A stretch of 20,890 bases of DNA, taken from positions 1 to 20,890 of IMG/VR virus record IMGVR_UViG_3300007345_000373; one strand, written 5' to 3'. Shown piece after piece: positions 7,026 through 15,489 of the stretch (positions within the stretch are counted from its first letter, which is position 1; every line of letters begins with the position of its first letter). Origin of the DNA: a virus. The translations under genes and the position numbers were made by a program. The notes below the pieces were generated by a model. The model saw only the letters and a list, made by a program, of their open reading frames with translations, did not search any database and was not told where the DNA came from.

Positions 7026-8227
7026 TGGGTTTGATTAATTTAATGGGGCCATCTGTCCAGGCAGATATGGGGATGCCGACAGACCTGTATCCACGACAAA
7101 AAGCGCCCATCGTTACCGGCAAACCTGTTTATCAAGCGCCAGAAAAAAAGGGCTTTTTTGAGAAGCTTGGCTCTGGGGCTATGGAGTATCTGGGGGATCC
7201 GACCAACCGCGCCAGGCTTGCTGCCGCGTTTAACACGATGAGGCTGAACCCTGACCCCAATATCGCTCGCATGGCTCAGTCGCAGATTGAGACTCAGCAA
7301 GCCTTGGATCTTTTGGGCAAGCAGGGAAATAGGACGGCTGATGCGTTAGAGGCTGCCGCAAAGAGCGAAGCCAATCCTACAAGGAAAGCACAGCTTATCG
7401 CTGCGGCTGAAACCGTAAGAAGCAATCCATCTCTTGCAAAAGAGGCGGCAAAGCTATTATTTCAAAGAGAAACTTTTGGCGTAACTCCGATTGAGGTTGT
7501 TGGGCCTGACGGCCAAAGAAGATTTATTCAGATTAGCTCGTCTGGCACGGCTCAAGATGTTGAATTACCAGAAGGATTCCGGCCTAAAAAAGACGTCGAA
7601 AGAGTAGATACTGGGACAGAAATAATTTTTGTGGACACAGAAACAAACCTGCCAATAATGAGCGTCCCTAAGCAAGTTGGAGAGGCGGCAGAGGCGCAAG
7701 CGGCTGGTACTGAGAGAGGTAAAGTATCAGCGAAATCACAAGAGCAACTTCCATCCTTGCAAGACTCGGCAAGGCAGGCAAAAGAGCTAATATCATCATT
7801 GCTTGGAGAGCCCATTGATGTAGATGGCAAAATGCAATACTTAGGCACCAAAGGGTTGCAAGAGTCTACCGGAAAATACCTTGGGCAGTTAGATCCAGAA
7901 ACGCTTGCAGGGGCCACAGTTCTAAGCCAAGAAGCAATTGATACCATCCCAATAATAAATCAATTGCAAGGCAAGACGTTCTTGCAAGCATTTGAGAGCT
8001 TAAAAGGTGGCGGCCAGATTACTGAAGTAGAAGGGAAGAAGGCAGAGCAAGCAATAGGTAGATTGAGTCGGGTGCAAAGCACAGAGGCGTTTGTGGAGGC
8101 TCTTCTTGACTTGTATGAAGTTATCGAGACCGCTGAAAAAAGAGCGTTAGAAAAGGCAGGAAAACAAAGCGATCAAGGGTTAAGCGTTCAAGAGCAAGCC
8201 GACCAAATTATAGCCGGGGGCAAATAA
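7025..8227 (+). CDS. Internal/ejection-type virion protein (400 aa)
   Basis: ATG at 7025, TAATG junction on both sides. The N-terminal 45 residues are extended; then helices follow (KKGFFEKLGSGAMEYLGDPT, ARLAAAFNTMRLNPDPNIAR). A beta patch spans about 155-215 (ETFGVTPIEVVGPDGQRRFI, GTEIIFVDTETNLPIMSVP). The C-terminal segment at 306-352 reads DTIPIINQLQGKTFLQAFES, then LKGGGQITEVEGKKAEQAIG, a pattern conserved in many podovirus-like virion proteins near the ejection genes. I infer an internal head or DNA-transfer protein. No peptidoglycan hydrolase motif is present. Confidence 0.6.
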   Translation: MGLINLMGPSVQADMGMPTDLYPRQKAPIVTGKPVYQAPEKKGFFEKLGSGAMEYLGDPTNRARLAAAFNTMRLNPDPNIARMAQSQIETQQALDLLGKQGNRTADALEAAAKSEANPTRKAQLIAAAETVRSNPSLAKEAAKLLFQRETFGVTPIEVVGPDGQRRFIQISSSGTAQDVELPEGFRPKKDVERVDTGTEIIFVDTETNLPIMSVPKQVGEAAEAQAAGTERGKVSAKSQEQLPSLQDSARQAKELISSLLGEPIDVDGKMQYLGTKGLQESTGKYLGQLDPETLAGATVLSQEAIDTIPIINQLQGKTFLQAFESLKGGGQITEVEGKKAEQAIGRLSRVQSTEAFVEALLDLYEVIETAEKRALEKAGKQSDQGLSVQEQADQIIAGGK

Positions 8228-9870
8228 TGGCTACCGCTGAGCAATATGCACAATGGATCGTAAACAACGCAGACAAAAAAGGCAGTAAAGAGTTTGCGAT
8301 TGTAGAAGAGGCATATAGGCAAGCCAAACAAGAAAATGGCGCTCAGCCTATCCAGCAAATTCCGTCCGCTATCCCAGAAAAAGAGTATTCGTGGAGCGAA
8401 ATTCCATTAGAGGCGGCAAAAAATCTTCCATCATCATTAGCTAACTTGGCCGGCGGAGTTGTTGAGGCCGTTACAAACCCTTTGGAAACTGCTGACACAA
8501 TCACAAAGATTGGCGCAGGCGTTTTACAAAATGTATTGCCAGAAAGCCTTGTTCAGTATATTGGCGAAGATAAGGCGTCTCGTGATTTAGCAAATCGTGT
8601 TAGCAAGTTTTATGTTGATAGGTACGGCTCTATTGATGGATTTAAGAGGGCGCTTGCTGAAGATCCCGCTGGGGTTCTTGGTGACGTGGCTACAATACTT
8701 GGCGGGACTGGCGTAGCCTTACGCGCTGGCGGGGCCGCAAATGTGGCAGAGCAAGTCAGCAAAGCCTCTCAATTTATTGAGCCTTTAAGTGCAGCCACAA
8801 AAGCAACAGCCGCTGCTACTGGTGGCGCGGTTAGCGGCATTCTTGGCAGAACAACAGGTGTTGGCGCTGCCCCCATATCTGAGGCATTTACGTCAGGTCT
8901 TGCTGGGGGAGAAAGAGCGGCGCGATTCCGTGAGGGCATGAGAAGCGGGAATGTTGAAAAAATACTGCAAGACGCAAAGCAGAATTTGTCGTTTTTGAGA
9001 CAATCTCGGAATCAGCAGTACGCCAAAGGCATGAAGACGATTGAGGAGGCAAAAGCGCCACTCTCTTTTAAGGGTATTGACGAGGCGTTAGATGCCGCTA
9101 TACAGCGAGTAACATTTAAAGGGCAAGTTACGAATAAAGCGGCGGCAGATGCCGTATCGAAAGCCGTTCGCGCAGTTGAAGCGTGGAAAGGGCTAGATCC
9201 AGCCGAATTTCATACGCCAATCGGCATGGACGCTTTGAAACAACAGCTTGGCGGTATTATAGATGAGCTTCCAATTGAGGCAAGAAACGCGAGGGAGACA
9301 ATCAATCAAATATATAACGCCGTGAAGACTGACATTGTAAAGCAAGCCCCAGTGTATAGTCAGGTGATGAAAGGCTATTCAGAAGCTACCGATCTAATAA
9401 GAGAGATTGAAAAAACCTTGTCTCTTAAGCCTAATGCGTCCGTAGATACGCAAATAAGAAAACTGTCCTCAGTAATGCGAAATAACGTAAACACAAATTT
9501 TGGGCAGCGCGCAAAGCTCATTGAGGAATTAGAAGGAAAGCCAAATATCCTAAAGGCACCGTTAGCTGGCGCGGCATTGTCAGACATCACGCCAAGAGGG
9601 ATACAAGGTGCAACGATGGGATTAACAGGTCTCGGTGCGTATGGCGTTGGAGGGTTGCCGGTCATGGCTGGAACTGCTGCTGCCTCATCCCCTCGATTGG
9701 TCGGTGAGGCCGCTCATGCGGCAGGGGTTGCAGCAAGACCTTTAGCCGCGATACCACCTGCGGCATTTGAGATGTTCCCGTATTTAAAAACTATTAAAGA
9801 TCCACGGGCGCTCATGGCCGCCTATCAGTCAGCAATAATGAGTCGCGCAGCAGGGGGCGAAAACCAATAA
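8227..9870 (+). CDS. Ejection/internal virion protein, Ala/Gly-rich with membrane-active segments (547 aa)
   Basis: ATG at 8227, TAATG junction on both sides. It opens with a short helical repeat-like motif (YAQWIVNNADKKGSKEFAIV with EEAYRQAKQ after it), seen at the N-termini of several phage virion proteins. Hydrophobic Gly/Ala-rich stretches appear around 140-205 (GVLGDVATILGGTGVALRAG, ATAAATGGAVSGILG) and again at 458-489 (GIQGATMGLTGLGAYGVGGL). Between them lies a long amphipathic helical region. Such proteins (compare P22 gp16/gp20 and T7 gp14-16) leave the capsid and insert into the cell envelope to let DNA through. Position directly before portal supports this. Family identity is by composition and context, not by a specific domain. 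Confidence 0.65.
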   Translation: MATAEQYAQWIVNNADKKGSKEFAIVEEAYRQAKQENGAQPIQQIPSAIPEKEYSWSEIPLEAAKNLPSSLANLAGGVVEAVTNPLETADTITKIGAGVLQNVLPESLVQYIGEDKASRDLANRVSKFYVDRYGSIDGFKRALAEDPAGVLGDVATILGGTGVALRAGGAANVAEQVSKASQFIEPLSAATKATAAATGGAVSGILGRTTGVGAAPISEAFTSGLAGGERAARFREGMRSGNVEKILQDAKQNLSFLRQSRNQQYAKGMKTIEEAKAPLSFKGIDEALDAAIQRVTFKGQVTNKAAADAVSKAVRAVEAWKGLDPAEFHTPIGMDALKQQLGGIIDELPIEARNARETINQIYNAVKTDIVKQAPVYSQVMKGYSEATDLIREIEKTLSLKPNASVDTQIRKLSSVMRNNVNTNFGQRAKLIEELEGKPNILKAPLAGAALSDITPRGIQGATMGLTGLGAYGVGGLPVMAGTAAASSPRLVGEAAHAAGVAARPLAAIPPAAFEMFPYLKTIKDPRALMAAYQSAIMSRAAGGENQ

Positions 9871-11948
9871 TGCTCAAGCCAATGACAGACCAAGAGATTG
9901 AGTCAATCGCTCGTGAGGCGGTTATGGACTCTGTGGATTTCGTAGAGTCAGAGATTGCTGAAGACCGCATAAAGGCCCAGCGGTACTTTGATGGCGAGGT
10001 TGATATCGGTGAGGAAGATGGCCGATCTAAAGTTGTTGCGACCAAGGTAAGGGATACCATTCGCGCTATTAAGCCGTCTTTAATGAGAGTCTTCCTGTCT
10101 ACCGACAAGCCTGTTGAATATGTCCCATCTGGCCCAGAAGACGTGCAGTCGGCAGAGCAAGCCACCGAGTATATGCACTACAAGTTTAATGAGCAAAATG
10201 GCTACCGGGTTCTAAATGATGCGTTCCATGACGCAATGGTTAAGAAGGTGGGGGTTGTTAAGGTCTACTGGGACACCTACGAAGAGCAAGAGACTTTTGA
10301 TTTTCATGACCTTAATGAGATGGAGTATTCCGTCCTAACGGCTGAGGATGGCATTGAAGTCCTTGAGCAGACCGTCAAGAGCGAGATGTCCATTGACGAA
10401 ATGGGTATGGAGGTGGAGTCCCCTCGCTACGATTTAAAGATTGCGAGATACAAAGACACCGGAAAGATGTGCATCGACTCAGTTCCCCCGGAAGAGTTTT
10501 TTGTTGACCGTAATGCCAGAAACTTGGATTCGGCCTATTGCGTTGCCCACCGAACAGAGATGCGCGTGGGTGAGCTTGTTCAAATGGGCTATGACTTCGA
10601 TGAGGTGTCAAAGCTTAGCGGCCTTCAGCATTCCGATACGTTCTCTGAGGTTGAGGAGTTTGAGCGTCGAGGCTATGAAGAAGACTACTCTGACGAGGAC
10701 GTTCAAGACCCCTCAATGCGCTTAGTGGCGATTACCGAGGTCTACATGAAGATTGATGTAGACGGCACCGGCATTCCTACGTTGCAGAAGGTCACTTTGG
10801 GCGGTAACGGGTATAAGTTGCTTGACCGTGAGGCGTGTGGATTTATTCCGTTCGCCGTGTTTGAGGTAGACCCTGAGCCGCATACGTTCTATGGCCGATC
10901 TGTTGCTGATCTGATTATTAACGATCAGGACGCCTCTACCGCAATGCTTCGCGGCGTCTTGGATAACGTCGCCCTAACGAATAATCCACGTCTTGAGATA
11001 TTGGATGGCGCGGTCAACATTGACGATCTTTTAAATAATGAGATCGGCGGTATTGTGCGGGTTAAACAGCCGGGCGCTATACAGCCGCAGGCTATCCCCT
11101 TTGTGGCCGGACAAACGCTTACCGCTCTCCAATACTTTGACATGGAGATTGAGGGCAAAACAGGCGTTACTAAGGCGTCTACCGGCCTGTCCCCGGACGC
11201 CCTTCAGTCTACTACTGCCGCCGCTGTACAAGCTACCGTACAAGCCCAGGCTGGGCAGATTGAGGTTATGGCGAGGAACTTGGCTGAAGGCGGTATGCGC
11301 CAGATGTTTAAGTTAATGCTTCGAGTCATGGCTGAGAATATCGAAGAAGAAGAGATGATGCGGCTTGCTGGGGCTGACTATGTTCCGGTAGATCCTCGAT
11401 CGTGGAATTACGGCATGAATGTCTCTGTCAATGTTGGCTTAGGTACGGGTCGAGAAGACCAGAAGCTCGCAGCCTTAACGCAGGCGTTCCAAATACAATC
11501 TCAGATACTACAGGCGTATGGCCCGTCTAACGGTTTAGTATCGCTCACTCAGATTAGAAACACCCTGTCTGATATCTTGGCCCTTAATGGATTGAGAAAT
11601 TCCAACCGTTATTTCTCTCCCATGAACCCACAGACCGAGCAAGCACTCATGGCTCAGCAGCAACAACAGCAAGAGCCTCAAGGCGACCCCCAGGCTGATG
11701 CATATTTACAGGCTGAGATGATGAAGGCGCAGGCCAAGGCTCAAACCGATATGGCTAAGCTCCAATCGCAGCAACAGCATGACATGGCTAAGCTGCAGTT
11801 ACAGCTACAGCAATCAGCCAAGGATGATGACTTGGCGCGAGATAAGATGGATCAAGATTTATTGGTTCGGGCTGCAGAGATTATTGGAAAGTACGGCACT
11901 GCCGTAGACGTTGAGCGAATCAAGCAAATGCAAGCGGTGCCTAGATGA
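9870..11948 (+). CDS. Portal protein (692 aa)
   Basis: ATG at 9870 (TAATG). The product forms the twelve-subunit ring at the capsid vertex through which DNA enters and leaves and to which the tail binds. The N-terminal RSKVVATKVRDTIRAIKPSL and MRVFLSTDKPVEYVP segments, the PPEEFFVDRNARNLDSAYCV stretch, the GYKLLDREACGFIPFAVFEV wing/stem region and GRSVADLIINDQDASTAMLR, then LRGVLDNVALTNNPRLEI, are typical of podovirus-type portals. Length 692 is close to P22 gp1 (725). From about residue 594 there is a Gln run and a Gln/Lys/Ala coiled coil, comparable to the long C-terminal barrel of P22-like portals. It is followed, by an ATGA overlap, by a small head-module gene, then scaffold and capsid. 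Confidence 0.9.
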   Translation: MLKPMTDQEIESIAREAVMDSVDFVESEIAEDRIKAQRYFDGEVDIGEEDGRSKVVATKVRDTIRAIKPSLMRVFLSTDKPVEYVPSGPEDVQSAEQATEYMHYKFNEQNGYRVLNDAFHDAMVKKVGVVKVYWDTYEEQETFDFHDLNEMEYSVLTAEDGIEVLEQTVKSEMSIDEMGMEVESPRYDLKIARYKDTGKMCIDSVPPEEFFVDRNARNLDSAYCVAHRTEMRVGELVQMGYDFDEVSKLSGLQHSDTFSEVEEFERRGYEEDYSDEDVQDPSMRLVAITEVYMKIDVDGTGIPTLQKVTLGGNGYKLLDREACGFIPFAVFEVDPEPHTFYGRSVADLIINDQDASTAMLRGVLDNVALTNNPRLEILDGAVNIDDLLNNEIGGIVRVKQPGAIQPQAIPFVAGQTLTALQYFDMEIEGKTGVTKASTGLSPDALQSTTAAAVQATVQAQAGQIEVMARNLAEGGMRQMFKLMLRVMAENIEEEEMMRLAGADYVPVDPRSWNYGMNVSVNVGLGTGREDQKLAALTQAFQIQSQILQAYGPSNGLVSLTQIRNTLSDILALNGLRNSNRYFSPMNPQTEQALMAQQQQQQEPQGDPQADAYLQAEMMKAQAKAQTDMAKLQSQQQHDMAKLQLQLQQSAKDDDLARDKMDQDLLVRAAEIIGKYGTAVDVERIKQMQAVPR

Positions 11949-12175
11949 ATCTAAAAGATTTAGCGTCTGGCGTTAAGCGAATCCAAAACGATGACGTTTT
12001 TTGCTATATAATAGAAAGTATTAAGAAAGATCAGGCTAATATCTTTCTAAACCCGTACTCTTCTAAGGAAGACCGGGAAAACGCACATGAAATAATTCGT
12101 GGGCTATCAAAAATCGAAGACCAATTAGCTGTCATCTTACAAGATGAGAGGATCTTTGATAAAAAACTTGATTGA
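11945..12175 (+). CDS. Small helical head-module protein between portal and scaffold (76 aa)
   Basis: ATG at 11945 overlaps the portal stop (ATGA). The 76 residues are predicted largely helical and charged (ENAHEIIRGLSKIEDQLAVI), with no Cys pair or membrane segment. Small charged proteins of about this length often stand directly after portal in podovirus-like genomes, and I believe this is one, but I cannot name a family. Its coding DNA is more AT-rich to the eye than the portal gene. The scaffold gene starts 12 bases downstream at a GTG. Confidence 0.55.
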   Translation: MNLKDLASGVKRIQNDDVFCYIIESIKKDQANIFLNPYSSKEDRENAHEIIRGLSKIEDQLAVILQDERIFDKKLD

Positions 12176-12187
12176 GGACTCAGTACC

Positions 12188-13144
12188 GTGGAAACGACTG
12201 AACTTGACGGAACAATAGAATCGGCCATTTCTTCTTTGCTACAGCCAGACGCATTTGATGAAGATGTGAAGGAAGAAGAAACTGAAGAAGCATCCGAACT
12301 GGAGGACTCAGAAGAGGAACCAGAAGGTGAGGAGGCTGAATACGACGAGGCTGAAGAAGAGGACGACGAAGACACTGATGAAGCAGAGGAATCTGCCCCC
12401 GAGCTATACACCGTCAAGGTAGACGGCAAGGAAGAGCGGGTAAGCCTAGATGACCTCAAGCGAGGATACAGTGGTCAACAGTATGTCCAACAAGGTATGC
12501 AAGAGGCAGCGGTTAAGCGAAAGCAGGCCGAAGAAGTCTATGCAGCCTTATTAAATGAGCGCCAGCAGTTATCCCAACTGATGCAGCAAGCACAGCAGGG
12601 GTTTCCGCAGCCGCCGCAGGAACCTTCACGTCAGATGTTTGAGTCCGACCCCATAGGATATATGGAGGCCAAGCTGAAATACGATGAAGATGCCAAGGCA
12701 TATGGTGAGCAGATGCAGCAGTTCCAGTCTGTATTGGAGCAACAGGGTCAGGCTCAGCAAATGGCTCAACGCGCTTATTTAGAGCGAGAGATGGAGACGC
12801 TAAAGCAGGTAGTGCCTGAGTTTGCAGACCCTCAAAAGGCATCTCAAGTCCGAGACCGTTTAGTAACGATGGGGCAAGAGATTTATGGCTACGAAGCTAA
12901 TGAAGTTAGCGCAATTATGGATCACCGGGCTATCCGAGTCCTGAACGATGCAATCAAGTATCAAGAGCTAATTTCCGGCAAGAAACAGGCAGAAAAAAAT
13001 GCCAAGCCAAGACCTAAGAGAACTGTAAGGGCTGGTGCGAAGAAAACGGCGTCAAACACTAACGCTGAGAGACAAACTCGACAAAAGCTGAAGAAGAGCG
13101 GAAACATTAACGATGCTCTTTCACTTATTCTCAATGAGAGGTAA
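12188..13144 (+). CDS. Capsid scaffolding protein (318 aa)
   Basis: GTG start at 12188, preceded by GAGGACT at 12174-12180. It guides capsid protein into a procapsid and then leaves. Residues 21-72 are almost wholly Asp/Glu. Residues 74-105 hold the YTVKVDGKEERVSLDDLKRG element, typical of scaffolds in this phage group. A Gln-rich coiled coil covers about 105-200, and the C-terminus (about 266-300) is strongly basic (KPRPKRTVRAGAKKTAS), as in P22 and other scaffolds whose basic helix-loop-helix tail binds coat. The final helix is INDALSLILNER. Position between portal and coat is the canonical one. The antisense of the acidic region creates a false Ser-rich frame. Confidence 0.85.
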   Translation: METTELDGTIESAISSLLQPDAFDEDVKEEETEEASELEDSEEEPEGEEAEYDEAEEEDDEDTDEAEESAPELYTVKVDGKEERVSLDDLKRGYSGQQYVQQGMQEAAVKRKQAEEVYAALLNERQQLSQLMQQAQQGFPQPPQEPSRQMFESDPIGYMEAKLKYDEDAKAYGEQMQQFQSVLEQQGQAQQMAQRAYLEREMETLKQVVPEFADPQKASQVRDRLVTMGQEIYGYEANEVSAIMDHRAIRVLNDAIKYQELISGKKQAEKNAKPRPKRTVRAGAKKTASNTNAERQTRQKLKKSGNINDALSLILNER

Positions 13145-13149
13145 TTATC

Positions 13150-14100
13150 ATGGCGCAGCCAACCAACACCTTCGACAGTTATGACGCTGTCGGCATCCGG
13201 GAGGACTTGCAGGATGTCATCTATGACATTTCTCCCGAAGAAACTCCTTTTTATTCTGCTTGTCAGAAAGTAAAAGCAACTAACACGTTTCATGAATGGC
13301 AGCAAGATGCTCTTCGTGCATCAGCAGCTAACAAGCACATTGAAGGTGACGCGACTACTGCTGAAGCTCGCAGTGCTACCAGCCGTTTGGGTAACTACAC
13401 ACAAATTTTCAAGAACGCGGTTGTTGTACCTGACACCGACGAAGGCTTGAAGAAGGCTGGTCGTGCGGCTGAAATTGCGTACCAAACACTCAAGATCGCT
13501 CGCGAACAAAAGCTTGATATTGAGAAGGCTCTGTTTGACAACAACGCTCGCGTTGCTGGCAGCAGCAGCGTTGCTCGTGAGCTTGCTGGTGCGCCGTCTT
13601 GGCTAATCACCAACGTAGACCTTCAGTCTGGAAACAGCGGGGCGAACCCGACTGGCGACGGTACGGACGCCCGAACGGATGACGGAACGCCTACGGCTTT
13701 TTCGCAAACCAAGTTTGACGATGTAATGCAGTCAATTTGGGAGCAAGGTGGAAAGCCTGATGTGTGTTACTTGTCGGCGTTCCAAATGTCTAAGGCTCTT
13801 GGCTTTGTTGGAAACAACAATCAGCGAAACACCACTGAATCATCTCGCGTCAGCAACAATGTAGACGTGTACATGACTCCCTGGGGTAGCGTTGAGTTTG
13901 TCCCTTGCAGAGAAAACCGTTCACGCGACGTGTTTATCATGCAATCGGATATGTGGGCTGTTGGCGTTTTGCGACCCACAAAGAACGTGGCGCTAGCCAA
14001 GTCTGGTGACAATACTACTCGCCAGGTGGTCACTGAGCTTACTCTTGTTTGCAAAAACGAGAAGGCATCAGGCATCATCGCTGACAACACAACTAGCTAA
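13150..14100 (+). CDS. Major capsid protein, SU10/DUF5309 family (316 aa)
   Basis: ATG at 13150 follows GAGAGG at 13136-13141. The start NTFDSYDAVGIREDLQDVIY, then ISPEETPFYSACQK and HEWQQDALRA, are the defining N-terminal features of the SU10 major head protein family, an HK97-fold coat. Further support comes from GNYTQIFKNAVVVPDTDEGL, YLSAFQMSKALGFVG (spine helix/P-domain type) and the C-terminal strand RQVVTELTLVCKNEKASGII. It builds the icosahedral shell; each virion needs hundreds of copies. In keeping with that, an intrinsic terminator follows 16 bases after its stop, and the codon use here looks more GC-rich and regular than in the appendage genes. Confidence 0.92.
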   Translation: MAQPTNTFDSYDAVGIREDLQDVIYDISPEETPFYSACQKVKATNTFHEWQQDALRASAANKHIEGDATTAEARSATSRLGNYTQIFKNAVVVPDTDEGLKKAGRAAEIAYQTLKIAREQKLDIEKALFDNNARVAGSSSVARELAGAPSWLITNVDLQSGNSGANPTGDGTDARTDDGTPTAFSQTKFDDVMQSIWEQGGKPDVCYLSAFQMSKALGFVGNNNQRNTTESSRVSNNVDVYMTPWGSVEFVPCRENRSRDVFIMQSDMWAVGVLRPTKNVALAKSGDNTTRQVVTELTLVCKNEKASGIIADNTTS

Positions 14101-14116
14101 ATTGGTTGATATAATT

Positions 14117-14142
14117 AAGGGGGTGAAAGCCCCCTTTTTTTT
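14117..14142 (+). terminator. Intrinsic terminator after major capsid gene
   Basis: GGGGG (14119-14123) pairs with CCCCC (14130-14134) around the loop TGAAAG; two A-T pairs extend the stem, and an eight-base T run (14135-14142) follows. This is a textbook Rho-independent terminator on the + strand. It separates the head transcript from the small virion and lysis genes, or trims the abundant coat mRNA. Confidence 0.92.
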
Positions 14143-14157
14143 GTTAAGGTTTTTAAG

Positions 14158-14334
14158 ATGAAGTACAAAGTTACGATTTCAAATATGTTTGTGGACGGGA
14201 AAAAAGCTGTCCGTGGCGACATCTTGGATTTAGACGAAAGCCTTGCAGCGTCGCTAGGGGTTAGGGTTGAGCCTGTCATTGAGCCACCCAAAAAACGTGG
14301 TCGTCCAAAAAAGGCAAAAACCGATGAAGGTTAA
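14158..14334 (+). CDS. Small basic-tailed virion-module protein with AT-hook-like end (58 aa)
   Basis: ATG at 14158, with TTAAGG at 14144-14149 eight bases before it; stop TAA at 14332-14334. The 58-residue protein (MKYKVTISNMFVDGKKAVRG and on) has an N-terminal beta-type part ending DILDLDESLAASLGVRVEPV and a tail PPKKRGRPKKAK (residues 43-54) containing the RGRP core of an AT-hook. Similar short proteins with a K-R-G-R-P-K-K tail are common near capsid genes in phages, where the tail may bind DNA or protein. It is the first gene after the terminator, and its last 11 bases overlap the next gene. Confidence 0.7.
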   Translation: MKYKVTISNMFVDGKKAVRGDILDLDESLAASLGVRVEPVIEPPKKRGRPKKAKTDEG

Positions 14335-14611
14335 AGAGAAGTTTGTACCCTTAGAAGGGACAAAGTTTGGTGTACTCTCCGAGTACGATAACAATCAGTA
14401 TTTAGAAAGAAACCAATTTCTAAGGTCTCACGATGTAGGAAAAATGGGCGACAAGTGGCTGGTCGGCTCTATTCCTATGCACATACTTGCTCAATGGATG
14501 AAAGAGGAGAATGTTGCGTGGGACGACTCGGAAGGTCGAAAACGGCTAATCATGAAAAAGCTCAACGATCCAGACTTTAAAAAGCTGCGAATAGTAGAGG
14601 GGTCGCTTTAA
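14324..14611 (+). CDS. Conserved head/virion-module protein of unknown function (95 aa)
   Basis: The start is placed at ATG 14324, inside the end of the previous gene. An upstream in-frame TTG at 14267 would overlap that gene by 68 bases and add a non-natural-looking N-terminus, so I reject it. The product (MKVKEKFVPLEGTKFGVLSE and on) has a central WLVGSIPMHILAQWMKEENV and a C-terminal KRLIMKKLNDPDFKKLRIVE. The pattern IGSIPM...W......K..LNDPDF..LR recurs in small phage proteins encoded just after coat, so it is probably a head-tail or head-completion component. That role is an inference from position. Confidence 0.65.
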   Translation: MKVKEKFVPLEGTKFGVLSEYDNNQYLERNQFLRSHDVGKMGDKWLVGSIPMHILAQWMKEENVAWDDSEGRKRLIMKKLNDPDFKKLRIVEGSL

Positions 14612-14871
14612 TGGAGAAGGCATTGCAATACCTTGTTAGGCTGGGTGATGCTGTCAGTCAGCTTGTGAATGTAGCGTTCTTTTTTTCCGACAACCCTAAT
14701 GAGTCTTTATCTGGTCGCGCTTGGCGCAACCGTAATAAGTCACGTTTCTGGGGTATAATGAAAGCCGTGATTGATTTTATTGCTTATCCGTTTGAGAGAG
14801 ACCATTGCGAGAAATCCCATTTAGCGGATGTCACTCGCGCTGGCAGACTATTAAGGAATCAAGGGTTGTAA
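14611..14871 (+). CDS. Conserved small phage protein with NESLSGRAWR motif (86 aa)
   Basis: ATG at 14611 overlaps the TAA of the gene before (TAATG). The protein begins with a helix (ALQYLVRLGDAVSQLVNVAF), followed by NPNESLSGRAWRNRNKSRFW and a C-terminal helix region HCEKSHLADVTRAGRLL. The NE-[SP]-[LI]-S-[GA]-R-[AS]-[WY]-R phrase followed by a short hydrophobic helix and a His-Cys pair recurs in small phage proteins near the lysis genes; their function is unknown to me. A hydrophobic segment (VIDFIAYPF) could touch the membrane. It lies just before the lysis cassette. Confidence 0.55.
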   Translation: MEKALQYLVRLGDAVSQLVNVAFFFSDNPNESLSGRAWRNRNKSRFWGIMKAVIDFIAYPFERDHCEKSHLADVTRAGRLLRNQGL

Positions 14872-14872
14872 A

Positions 14873-15091
14873 ATGGACGCTGTTGATACGTTGATGCGCT
14901 ATGTGGTTGTGCCTCTGGGCGCGTTTGTTTGGTTGATGTATCAACGCCAGCAAGATCACACTACCCAAATCGCGGTGTTGAGGACTGAGACCGATATGGC
15001 GAGGCAGTCGCATGATCGTGAAATTGCCGACATCAAAGATAAGCTCGACAGGATTCTTGAGAAGCTGGACGACAAAGCAGATAAGTCTTAA
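14873..15091 (+). CDS. Single-TM coiled-coil protein, holin-accessory or spanin-like (72 aa)
   Basis: ATG at 14873, one base after the preceding TAA. Residues about 8-23 (MRYVVVPLGAFVWLMY) form one transmembrane helix. Residues 26-70 are a charged helix with heptad-like Leu/Ile spacing (IADIKDKLDRILEKLDDKAD), i.e. a likely coiled coil. This topology is common in phage lysis cassettes, where such proteins accompany the holin or act as the inner-membrane spanin. There is no nested lipoprotein gene visible, so an i-spanin role is not shown. It overlaps the holin gene as TAATG. Confidence 0.6.
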   Translation: MDAVDTLMRYVVVPLGAFVWLMYQRQQDHTTQIAVLRTETDMARQSHDREIADIKDKLDRILEKLDDKADKS

Positions 15092-15489
15092 TGCTTTCGA
15101 TCACTGATCTTATTGCCGGAATCTTTAAGCCAGCCGCAGAGCTTATTGATGAATTGCATACCTCTGAAGATGAAAGGCTGCAGGCAAAAACCCACCTTTT
15201 AGATGTTCAGGCCGCGGCTATGCAGCGGGTCTTTGATTACGAATCACAAGCACTTCAAGCCAAGGCCAGTATTGTCCAGGCAGAGGCTCAATCTGAGCAT
15301 TGGATAACAGCCACTTGGCGACCAATTACCATGCTGACATTCTTGACCTTGGCAGTCGGTGATTCAATGGGCTGGCTTCCGAATCCTTTGCGGGATGAGG
15401 CGTGGATGCTTTTACAAATCGGACTCGGGGGCTATGTGGTCGCTCGATCTGGGGAGAAAATCGTCAACACCGTCAAGAAGGCGCAATGA
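15091..15489 (+). CDS. Holin, GTA three-TM type (132 aa)
   Basis: ATG at 15091. The protein starts with an amphipathic segment (DLIAGIFKPAAELIDEL), then a long charged helix (residues 25-68, ending KASIVQAEAQSEHW). A hydrophobic region follows at 76-97 (WRPITMLTFLTLAVGDSMGW) and another at about 106-119 (MLLQIGLGGYVVAR). The phrase QAEA-x-SEHWITATWRPITM together with QIGLGGYVVARSGEKIV is the signature of the GTA_holin_3TM family. It forms lesions in the inner membrane at the end of infection and so releases or activates the muralytic enzyme encoded next (ATGA overlap). Confidence 0.88.
   Translation: MLSITDLIAGIFKPAAELIDELHTSEDERLQAKTHLLDVQAAAMQRVFDYESQALQAKASIVQAEAQSEHWITATWRPITMLTFLTLAVGDSMGWLPNPLRDEAWMLLQIGLGGYVVARSGEKIVNTVKKAQ

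Noticed and set aside
7552-7947. Minus-strand open frame of 131 codons within the ejection-type gene
   Set aside because: Shadow of a well-supported + strand gene; Cys/Ser-rich composition without motif, and no other minus-strand gene in the window.
12031-12459. Minus-strand Ser-rich open frame of 142 codons
   Set aside because: It is antisense to the Asp/Glu-rich stretch of the scaffold gene; GAA/GAG/GAT codons read as TTC/CTC/ATC or, in this frame, Ser-type codons. No ribosome-binding site and no + strand gap.
14267-14323. Upstream TTG start for the 14324 gene
   Set aside because: Rare start codon with an overlap through most of the AT-hook-like gene; ATG 14324 gives a natural N-terminus.
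15402-15485. Earlier ATG for the endolysin gene
   Set aside because: Would overlap the holin by 88 bases and add a Gly/Arg-rich shadow peptide; ATGA at 15486 is typical here and gives the usual M15 start.
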